From the NCBI GenBank assembly GCA_031291445.1, contig JARLJA010000012.1, forward strand, positions 62,001 to 126,000: a stretch of 64,000 nt of DNA, written 5' to 3'. Below the pieces are notes generated by a model. The model worked only from the letters and a program-made list of their open reading frames with translations. It ran no database searches and was not told the origin of the DNA. Each line of letters starts with the position of its first letter. Within the stretch, counting starts at the first letter, position 1. The position numbers were made by a program, and so were the translations under genes. Below are positions 17,755 to 24,998 of this stretch, one piece after another. This DNA is from Xanthobacteraceae bacterium. Lineage in GTDB: Bacteria; Pseudomonadota; Alphaproteobacteria; Rhizobiales; Xanthobacteraceae.

Positions 17755-18633
17755 TTACGAGAGCGTGCCTCTGCTGTCGAACAGCGCAGCTTCGGTGTAC
17801 GCCAGATCGCCCAGACGCGGCGGCCAACCGCCCTTGGCGTATTTGCGCCCCCGCTTCTCGGTGTACCACCCGGCAACGCCGCCAGCGGGCGCGTTGGCAT
17901 CCCACCTCACAAGCAGGCCGCCCCGGCGAAGCAGGAGGCGGCCGAGATTCCCGCAATAGGTTTCGAACTCCGTGACGTCGCGGCAATACAGCAAGCGAAA
18001 CACCGGAACGACGCCCTTGACCCAATGCTTCTGAAATACGAACGGGAAAATCTCGGAACCGCGCCGGACGACCAGGCTGAGGCAGCCGAAACCGGCGTGG
18101 TCCCGCAGCACCGTGTGCTCGAAAGGACTCAGTCCGGAGCTTTGGCCCGCAAAGACTTCGGCCTGCGCCTCTCTAACCGGGCGCCCCAGCGCCACCGCGC
18201 CGTACATCTGGCCGCGACAGTAGACCACGAACCGCTGCGCCTCGACGGTCGACCAGGTATGAGGCGCCGGGGTGATGTTGAAATACGTGACCGCCGGATC
18301 CTTCGTCGTCGATGTGATCAACAGCGAGCCGAACGCCCGGAATTCGGGTTTGACATACCAGCTCGACAGATTGCAGCGGACAACGGCCGCGTCCCCCGTG
18401 CCGACCCGCGCGAACAACTGCAGGATGACGCCGACCGCCGCTCCACCGTGATCGAGAAGAAAGCCGTACTGCGGATACCCGGCGGGAGGCGGTCGACCGG
18501 CATGCCGCTCGAGTCCCCGCAGCCAATAGGACACCGACCGGTTCGGGAAACCCTCCGACAGGAGCTGTGCGACCGCCGGCAGATCGGTGGCGGCGATCTG
18601 GCGAAGCCGAACCCCAGTTGCTGATGAAGCCAT
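17755..18633 (-). CDS. GNAT-like acyltransferase of the polysaccharide locus
   Basis: A 292-residue protein without signal peptide. It starts ATGVRLRQIAATDLPAVAQLL, which fits the first strand and helix of the acyl-CoA N-acyltransferase fold. It continues with YGFLLDHGGAAVGVIL and a second half containing FPFVFQKHWVKGVVP. Similar proteins occur in exopolysaccharide clusters and may acylate a sugar or an amino group. The ATG at 18633 is used, since the upstream frame to 18852 looks non-coding. It precedes the operon on the same strand. The assignment rests on fold-like features and location, not on a clear signature. Confidence 0.6.
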   Translation of the reverse strand: MASSATGVRLRQIAATDLPAVAQLLSEGFPNRSVSYWLRGLERHAGRPPPAGYPQYGFLLDHGGAAVGVILQLFARVGTGDAAVVRCNLSSWYVKPEFRAFGSLLITSTTKDPAVTYFNITPAPHTWSTVEAQRFVVYCRGQMYGAVALGRPVREAQAEVFAGQSSGLSPFEHTVLRDHAGFGCLSLVVRRGSEIFPFVFQKHWVKGVVPVFRLLYCRDVTEFETYCGNLGRLLLRRGGLLVRWDANAPAGGVAGWYTEKRGRKYAKGGWPPRLGDLAYTEAALFDSRGTLS

Positions 18634-19164
18634 CGAAACCCCAGCCAAGCGCGACAGCAGCTCTATCGCGTCACAATCGTTAACCAACCCTGAACCGGGC
18701 GGCCGCGCATTCGCGACGAAGCGCGATAAGCCATTCGGTGGCGGCACCGCAACCTGCAGGCACTCAACACGGCGGTCTCCCGCGCTCAAGGTTAACCGGG
18801 GAGAGGCGCTCGCCATGCGCGGACCTGCACGGCAGGCGCGGCCTGACAGCACTCGGTCCAGATGCCGGCCCCGCGCGCACGACGGGCCAGCGTTCCAACG
18901 CGCCTGCCGCGCGAGCCTTCCGGCTGAGGATCACCGGATTGTGGGCTCCGAAGCCGCAACAACTTGCCCGGACTCGACAGCCTTCGCGCGGCTGCCGTCC
19001 TTCTGGTTCCGAACGGCCCCTTCCCCCACGCCGCGCTCGCCGGGTGCAAGGGCAGTTGGTAAGACCTGCCAAAACTTCCCGTGGACAGGCGAGGAGCCCG
19101 GCGGCAAAATCCTCGCCCAATCGCCGCTCTGTTCCGAGCGCAGAATCCCAAGGCAAGGCCCCCC
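18634..19164. other. 531-base interval without a convincing gene
   Basis: It separates the acyltransferase (minus strand) from the SDR gene (plus strand). Open frames here are shadows with Arg/Ala/Pro-rich composition and no recognisable product. It has two GTTAACC sequences, at about 18679 and 18789. It should contain two divergent promoters. Confidence 0.45.
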
Positions 19165-19944
19165 ATGGATCTCAAGCTGCGCGGCAAGCACGTCCTCATC
19201 ACGGGTGCATCGAAAGGCATCGGCGCCGCGGCCGCCGAAGCCTTCGCCGAGGAAGGCTGCAACCTCCATCTCGCGGCACGCAGCCTCGACGCGCTCAACG
19301 CGGTCGCCGGGCGGCTGCGGGACGCGCATCCGGTCGATGTCACGGTGCACGCGGTGGATCTGCGCAACCCGCAGGACCTCGCGCGGCTTGCCGCCGCCGC
19401 GACCGATATCGACATCCTGATCAACAACGCCGGAGACATTCCCGGCGGTTCGCTGGCCATGATCGACGAAGCGACCTGGCGTCATGCATGGGACCTCAAG
19501 GTCTTCGGATACATCAACCTGACCCGGCTGGTGTACGCGCGCATGAAGGAGCGCGGCCACGGCGTGATCGTCAACGACATCGGCGCCGCCGGCGAGTGGT
19601 TCGATGGCAACTATATCGCCGGCAGCGCCGGTAATGCCGCTTTGATGGCGTTCACGCGCGCGCTCGGCGGCCAGAGCCTCGATGACAACATCCGCGTCGT
19701 CGGCATCAATCCGGGGCCGGTCGCGACCGATCGCTTCATCGCGCTGGCGCGGCGGCGCGCCCTGGCGAAATTCGGCGATGAGAACCGGGCCGAGGACGCG
19801 ACCGCGAGCCTGCCGCTGGGCCGCGCGGCTAAACCGCGCGAAATCGCCGACATGATGGCGTTCCTCGCCTCCGAGCGATCGGGCTACACCAGCGGGGTCA
19901 TCATGACCATCGACGGCGGCATCGGCGCGCGGGGCTCCCGTTAG
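19165..19944 (+). CDS. Short-chain dehydrogenase/reductase family protein with altered catalytic site
   Basis: A 259-residue classical-SDR fold protein. TGASKGIG (13-20) binds the dinucleotide and INNAG (86-90) stabilises the core. The region that should give Ser...YxxxK reads VNDIGAAGEW and then NYIAGSAGNAALMAFTRALG. By alignment to the usual pattern, Gly153 and Asn157 take the positions of the catalytic Tyr and Lys. It may use other residues (Tyr150 is near), or bind a ligand without turnover. The ATG at 19165 is chosen as the start of the family N-terminus. The MDR gene follows after 15 bases, suggesting a joint pathway of unknown substrate. Confidence 0.85.
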   Translation: MDLKLRGKHVLITGASKGIGAAAAEAFAEEGCNLHLAARSLDALNAVAGRLRDAHPVDVTVHAVDLRNPQDLARLAAAATDIDILINNAGDIPGGSLAMIDEATWRHAWDLKVFGYINLTRLVYARMKERGHGVIVNDIGAAGEWFDGNYIAGSAGNAALMAFTRALGGQSLDDNIRVVGINPGPVATDRFIALARRRALAKFGDENRAEDATASLPLGRAAKPREIADMMAFLASERSGYTSGVIMTIDGGIGARGSR

Positions 19945-19959
19945 CAAGAGGATCGTTCG

Positions 19960-20928
19960 ATGAAGGCGTTCGTCTACGGGCAAGGCGGCGCGGCCATCGC
20001 CGAGGTCCCGACACCGGAGCCGCTCGGGACCCAGGTGCTGGTACGGGTGCACGCTTGCGGCCTCAACCGCGCCGACCTCGGCATGACCAAGGGACATGCC
20101 CACGGCTCCCAAGGCGGCGTCGGGACCGCGCTGGGCATGGAATGGGCCGGCGAGGTGGTGGCCTGCGGCCCCGACGCCAAGGGCGTCGTACCAGGCGACC
20201 GGGTCGCGGGCTCGGGCAGCGCCGCCTTCGCCGAATACACCGTCGCCGACCACGGCCGGCTGCTTCCCCTTCCCGCCGCGATGAGCTTCACGACCGCCGC
20301 GACGCTGCCGCTGGCGCTGACCACCATGCACAATGCGCTGGTGACCGTCGGGCGCCTGGAGCCCGGACAGTCGGTGCTGGTCCAGGGCGCCAGTTCCGGC
20401 GTCGGGCTGATGGCGATGCAGATCGCCAAGCTGAAAGGAGCGCGCCTCGTCGTCGGATCGTCGACCAATGCCGAGCGCCGGGCCCGCCTCGCCGAATTCG
20501 GCGCCGACCTTGCCATCGACTCCGCCGATCCGGCATGGGTCGACACGGTCCTCTCGGCCACGGAGGGACGCGGGGTCGATCTCGTCATCGACCAGGTGTC
20601 GGGCCGGGTCGCGAGCCAGAACCTGCGCGCCACCAGGGTCCTGGGACGCATCGTCAATGTGGGGCGGCTCGGCGGCAGCCATGCCGATTTCGACTTCGAT
20701 ACGCACGCGGCGCGCCGCATCGACTACGTCGGCGTGACCTTTCGGACGCGGACGATCGAGGAGATTCGGGACATTTTCGCCAAGGTCAGGGGGGACGTCT
20801 GGCCGGCGGCGGTCGAGGGGCAGCTGCGAATGCCGATCGACAGCACTTTCACGTTCGACGACATCGGCAACGCCTTCGCGCGGATGGAGGCCAACGCCCA
20901 TCTCGGCAAGATCGTGGTCACGCTGTAG
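19960..20928 (+). CDS. Zinc-independent MDR oxidoreductase (quinone oxidoreductase-like)
   Basis: A 322-residue medium-chain dehydrogenase. It has the GroES-like N-terminal domain (VLVRVHACGLNRADLGMTKG, GMEWAGEVVACG) and the NADPH-binding motif GASSGVGLMAMQIAK. It lacks the cysteines of the structural zinc site and so fits the quinone oxidoreductase or enoyl reductase branch. It probably reduces a quinone or an enone with NADPH. It follows the SDR gene by 15 bases with a GAGG-like ribosome binding site and is followed by an imperfect terminator-like hairpin. Confidence 0.88.
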   Translation: MKAFVYGQGGAAIAEVPTPEPLGTQVLVRVHACGLNRADLGMTKGHAHGSQGGVGTALGMEWAGEVVACGPDAKGVVPGDRVAGSGSAAFAEYTVADHGRLLPLPAAMSFTTAATLPLALTTMHNALVTVGRLEPGQSVLVQGASSGVGLMAMQIAKLKGARLVVGSSTNAERRARLAEFGADLAIDSADPAWVDTVLSATEGRGVDLVIDQVSGRVASQNLRATRVLGRIVNVGRLGGSHADFDFDTHAARRIDYVGVTFRTRTIEEIRDIFAKVRGDVWPAAVEGQLRMPIDSTFTFDDIGNAFARMEANAHLGKIVVTL

Positions 20929-20932
20929 TCGC

Positions 20933-20951
20933 CGCGGCCCGGCCGGCCGCG
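20933..20951 (+). terminator. GC hairpin after the MDR gene (possible terminator)
   Basis: CGCGGCC and GGCCGCG form a seven-base stem around a five-base loop, starting just after the MDR stop. No T-run follows, so Rho-independent termination is uncertain. Confidence 0.3.
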
Positions 20952-21050
20952 CGAAGTTGCCAACAACAAAAGTAACCTCGAGCCGGTCACCGGCGCGCTT
21001 CAGGTGATTCGCGGCTTTAAGGCCGCCGGGGAGCCTGCTAAACCGGCGCC

Positions 21051-22430
21051 ATGACCACGTCCGCCTCATCGACCAAGTCGCGCGTCGCCGCCATTTCGAT
21101 CATCGCCAGCGCCGGCATGGCGACGGCCAAATTCATCGTTGGCCTGCTGATCGGAAGCCTGGCGCTGATTTCGGAAGCGCTGCACAGCACGATCGATCTG
21201 GTCGCCACCATCATCACCTGGGCCGTCGTGAGGGTCTCGGACAAGCCCGCCGACGCCGAACATCACTATGGCCATGGCAAGCTCGAAAGCCTTTCGGCGC
21301 TCGGCATCATCGCGATGCTCTACATTCTCGCGGGCGGGGTGGTGGTCGAGGCGTTCAGCCGCCTTCGCGGCGGTGTTGCTCCCGTCAGCGTCTCGGTGCT
21401 GCCCTTTGCGGTGCTCGTCGTCGACATCGCGGTGAACTTCTGGCGCGCCCGCGCCCTCCATCGCACCGCGCGCGAGACCCGAAGCCAGGCCCTCGAGGCC
21501 GACGCGCTGCATTTCGGCTCCGATGTCCTCGGCTCGGTCGCGGTGATGATCGGCCTCGGCCTGATCGCCATGGGCTATCCGTGGGGCGACGCGGCGGCGG
21601 CCATCGGCGTCGCGGCCATGATCGCGCTGCTCGGTCTGCGTCTGGCGCGCTCGACGATCGAAACCCTGCTCGACCGCGCCCCGGATGGCGTAACCGAAGC
21701 GGCGGCCGCGGCGATCAGGTCGATCCCGGGCGTCGTCGACCTCGAGCGCCTGCGGGTCCGGATGGTCGGCCCGGTGCATTTCGTCGACGCCACGGTCAAG
21801 GTGCCGCGAACCTATCCGATCGACCGAATTGACGACATCAAGCAGAAGGCCCAGCGCGCCCTCACCGAGGCGCTGACGGACGCTGACCTGTCGTTCACCG
21901 CGGTGCCGGTGGCGCATGACAACGAAAGCGTGCGCGAGCGCATCATGGTGATCGCGCGCAACCGCGGGCTCGCCATTCATCACGTCACCGTACACGACCT
22001 CGGCAACCGGCTCACGGTCAGCATCGACCTTGAGGTCGACGGCGACATGCGCCTGGTCGAGGCCCACGGGGTGAGTCAGGAACTGGAGGCGGCGATCCGC
22101 GACGAATTCGGCCCCGAAGTCGAGGTCGACACCCACATCGAGCCGCTGGAACCGGAATTGCCACAAGGAGTCGACGCGGACCCCGAACACGCGGTCGCAA
22201 TCGAACGGGCGCTGACGGACTTCGCCGCCGCCGGCGGCAGAATCTATGACGTCCACCACGTGCGCGTCCGAGATACCGACGCCGGCCAGATCGTGAACTT
22301 TCACTGCCGCGCCAATCCGGCGATGAGCGTCATCGACGTCCATGACGGCGTCGATGCGATCGAGCGCGCGATGCGGCGCGCGTTCCCGAGCGTCAAGCGG
22401 GTCATCAGCCACGCCGAACCGGGCGTCTGA
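21051..22430 (+). CDS. Cation diffusion facilitator transporter with three tandem C-terminal domains
   Basis: A 459-residue inner-membrane exporter of divalent cations (Zn, Fe, Mn or similar), driven by proton antiport. The N-terminal half has six membrane helices with metal-site motifs SEALHSTIDL (His45, Asp49) and DALHFGSD, and the HHYGHGK loop. Usual family members are about 300 residues with one cytosolic ferredoxin-like domain. Here three related segments follow one another: about residues 240-287, 320-368 and 395-459, each ending near a Glu-Pro or similar. The start ATG is at 21051. It is a single gene, so its metal is not indicated by context. Confidence 0.9.
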   Translation: MTTSASSTKSRVAAISIIASAGMATAKFIVGLLIGSLALISEALHSTIDLVATIITWAVVRVSDKPADAEHHYGHGKLESLSALGIIAMLYILAGGVVVEAFSRLRGGVAPVSVSVLPFAVLVVDIAVNFWRARALHRTARETRSQALEADALHFGSDVLGSVAVMIGLGLIAMGYPWGDAAAAIGVAAMIALLGLRLARSTIETLLDRAPDGVTEAAAAAIRSIPGVVDLERLRVRMVGPVHFVDATVKVPRTYPIDRIDDIKQKAQRALTEALTDADLSFTAVPVAHDNESVRERIMVIARNRGLAIHHVTVHDLGNRLTVSIDLEVDGDMRLVEAHGVSQELEAAIRDEFGPEVEVDTHIEPLEPELPQGVDADPEHAVAIERALTDFAAAGGRIYDVHHVRVRDTDAGQIVNFHCRANPAMSVIDVHDGVDAIERAMRRAFPSVKRVISHAEPGV

Positions 22431-22509
22431 CGTCGCTCGCGTTCCCGTTTCGGACTCTCCGCAGCATCCATTCGAGCCCGATTCTTCCGGGGACAAGAAA
22501 TTTTTCGCG

Positions 22510-22524
22510 TTAACGAATCGTTGA
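22510..22524. promoter_or_regulatory. CtrA-box-like sequence TTAA-N7-TTGA
   Basis: TTAACGAATCGTTGA matches the TTAA-N7-TTAA consensus of the alphaproteobacterial cell-cycle regulator CtrA except for one base. It lies about 100 bases upstream of the PAS histidine kinase gene. Confidence 0.3.
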
Positions 22525-22627
22525 CTCTCGACAGAGCCGAAAAACTGGATTCAAATAACAATGATTCGAAGCGACGAGACGTCGCCTTCGACGGCGGGGC
22601 AGAGCGAAATTTCCACGGGGGCAGTGC

Positions 22628-24964
22628 ATGGTGCGCGCACACGCGACGAGCGCGTGCGTCCAATCCGATTCGATCAAGGGATTGGCGCAGTCGATCGCGA
22701 AACCTGCCTACCACCGATTGCTCATCGCCGAGCCCGCATTGCGGCGGGCAGTCCCGACCCTGATCATCGCCTTCCTCATGACGATCTGCGTCGGCGCCTT
22801 CGTCCAGGTCGTCGACCAGATCCAGCAGAAGCGCCTCTCCGTCAAACGCGACCTGGTTGCATTGGCCGAAGTTCTCGCCGAACGCCTCGACCGGGCGGCG
22901 GCGGCGCGTGACGATCGCGCGGCGCTGGAGCGCTCCCCCTCTTCAACCCGGATTCGGGCTCTGCTGCCCGACCTCATCCCGCCCTGGGGACTGATGGCGG
23001 GACGACAGATCATCGTGACAGATCCCAACCGGCGGGTTCTCGCCCGCGTTCCGAGCGACGCCCGGGCCGACGATTTCAACGGCATTGTCGACCTGATCGC
23101 CACCGTCCGGTCGGTACCGGCATCGACCGGCGCGACGTCGGTGCTCGACGTGACGCTGCCGGAAGGAACCAAGGCACTCGCCACCCAGCGCGACATCGGC
23201 GCGACCGGCGCCCAGGTCATCGTGCTGCAGGATCACGACGACTCGTTGTGGCGATCCGACGCCGCGCTGTCGGTCACCCTGTCGGCGACCACCGGCTTCG
23301 TGGTCCTGATCCTCGGCTTCGCGTTCCACTGGCAGTCGACCCGCGCCCGCGAAGGCGATGTGATCAACGATGCCGTGCGCGGGCGCATCGACACCGCGCT
23401 CAATCGCGGACGCTGCGGTCTGTGGGACTGGGACCTCTCGCGCGGCAAGATCTTCTGGTCGCAATCCATGTTCACGCTGCTGGGCCTCGAAAGCCGCACC
23501 GATCTCATGACCTTCGGCGAGGTCAACGCGCTGGTCAATCCCGAAGACATCGACCTGTTCGATACCGCCAACCAGCTGATTTCCGGCGAGGCCAACAGCA
23601 TCGACCACACCTTCCGGATGCATCATGCCAGCGGGCACTGGATCTGGCTGCGGGTGCGCTGCGAGATCACCGCCGGCGGCGACGGCGACATCCATCTCAT
23701 CGGCATTGCCGTCGACATCACCGAGCAGAAGAGCCTCGCCGAAAGGACCATCGAGGCCGACCTTCGCCTGCGCGACGCGATCGAGGCGATCCCCGAGGCC
23801 TTCGTGCTGTGGGATTCCGAAAACCGCCTGGTGCTTTGCAACTCCTATTTTCAGCGCATGCACAAGCTGCCCGACTCCGCCATCATTCCGGGGACACCGT
23901 TCGAGACCGTCAGCGAGGTCGGCCGCATGCCCGAAGTGCGCACCCGGCTGCGCGAGACCAGCGCGCTCGCTCCCGGCGCCCGCACGTTCGAGGCCCAGCT
24001 CGACGACGGCAGCTGGCTGACCATCAGCGAACGACGCACCAAGGACGGCGGCTACGTGTCGGTGGGAACGGACATCTCGCAGATCAAGCAGCACGAGCAG
24101 AAGCTGGTCGAGAACGACCTGCAGCTGCGCGCCACCGTCGAGGACCTCAAGCGCACGCAGTCCACCCTCGAACGGCAGGCCCAGCAACTCGCCGATCTGG
24201 CGCAGAAATGCGCCGACGAGAAGAACCGGGCCGAGGAAGCCAACCAGACCAAGTCGAAATTCCTCGCCAACATGAGCCACGAGCTGCGCACCCCCCTCAA
24301 CGCCATCATCGGCTTTTCCGAGGTCATGGGAAGCGAGATGTTCGGCGCGCTCGGCTCGGACAAGTACCAGGAATACTGCCACGACATCCTGACCAGCGGC
24401 CGCTACCTGCTCGAAGTCATCAACGACATCCTGGACATGTCGAAGATCGAGGCCGGGCGCATGAGGCTCGACTTCGAGACCCTCGACGTCGAACGCACGC
24501 TGCTCGAATCGCTGCGGGTGGTGTCGGGCCGGGCCGAGGCGAAGAACCTGATGCTGCGTGCCGACATCGAGAACAACATGACCATCACGGCGGACCGCCG
24601 TGCGATGAAGCAGATCGCGATCAACCTGCTGTCCAACGCCGTCAAGTTCACCCCCGACGGCGGAACCATCACCGTGCGCAGCCGTACGCTGAAGAACAGC
24701 ATCGTGCTGCTGATCGCCGACACCGGAATCGGGATTACACGCCAGTCGCTGGCGCGGCTGGGGCGCCCGTTCGAGCAGGTCGAGAGCCAGCTGACCAAGA
24801 CCTATCACGGCTCGGGGCTGGGTCTCGCCATCGCCAAGTCGCTGACCCGGCTGCATGGCGGGACGATGCGGCTGCACTCCAGGATCGGCTGCGGCACCGT
24901 GGTCTACGTCTCCATCCCACGCTTCACCCTGGAAGAGAGCGCCGCGATTGCCGCCGCGGCATGA
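22628..24964 (+). CDS. PAS-domain sensor histidine kinase (PleC/DivJ-type)
   Basis: A 778-residue membrane kinase. TM1 is at about residues 44-62, a sensor region follows, and TM2 is near 213-235. Then come two PAS-like modules (about 255-370 and 380-480), a coiled coil, a HisKA domain with SHELRTPLNAIIGFSEVM (phosphorylated His551) and an HATPase_c domain (NLLSNAVKFTPDGG, DTGIGI, GSGLGLAIAK). The HisKA sequence is of the PleC/DivJ/PdhS type, which in Alphaproteobacteria often acts on DivK-like regulators; that link is inferred. There is no cognate regulator nearby. GGGGG precedes the ATG at 22628, and a CtrA-like sequence lies upstream. Confidence 0.88.
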   Translation: MVRAHATSACVQSDSIKGLAQSIAKPAYHRLLIAEPALRRAVPTLIIAFLMTICVGAFVQVVDQIQQKRLSVKRDLVALAEVLAERLDRAAAARDDRAALERSPSSTRIRALLPDLIPPWGLMAGRQIIVTDPNRRVLARVPSDARADDFNGIVDLIATVRSVPASTGATSVLDVTLPEGTKALATQRDIGATGAQVIVLQDHDDSLWRSDAALSVTLSATTGFVVLILGFAFHWQSTRAREGDVINDAVRGRIDTALNRGRCGLWDWDLSRGKIFWSQSMFTLLGLESRTDLMTFGEVNALVNPEDIDLFDTANQLISGEANSIDHTFRMHHASGHWIWLRVRCEITAGGDGDIHLIGIAVDITEQKSLAERTIEADLRLRDAIEAIPEAFVLWDSENRLVLCNSYFQRMHKLPDSAIIPGTPFETVSEVGRMPEVRTRLRETSALAPGARTFEAQLDDGSWLTISERRTKDGGYVSVGTDISQIKQHEQKLVENDLQLRATVEDLKRTQSTLERQAQQLADLAQKCADEKNRAEEANQTKSKFLANMSHELRTPLNAIIGFSEVMGSEMFGALGSDKYQEYCHDILTSGRYLLEVINDILDMSKIEAGRMRLDFETLDVERTLLESLRVVSGRAEAKNLMLRADIENNMTITADRRAMKQIAINLLSNAVKFTPDGGTITVRSRTLKNSIVLLIADTGIGITRQSLARLGRPFEQVESQLTKTYHGSGLGLAIAKSLTRLHGGTMRLHSRIGCGTVVYVSIPRFTLEESAAIAAAA

Positions 24965-24998
24965 GCCGGGCGGGCCTGAAGCGATCCTGTGGAATCCG

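Noticed and set aside
18680-18694. TTAA-N7-TGAA as another CtrA-like site upstream of the acyltransferase gene
   Set aside because: It deviates from the consensus, the gene has no cell-cycle link, and single-mismatch copies are expected by chance.
18738-19634. Plus-strand open frame in the 18.6-19.6 kb region
   Set aside because: It overlaps the SDR gene in another frame and is Arg/Pro-rich with no recognisable motif.
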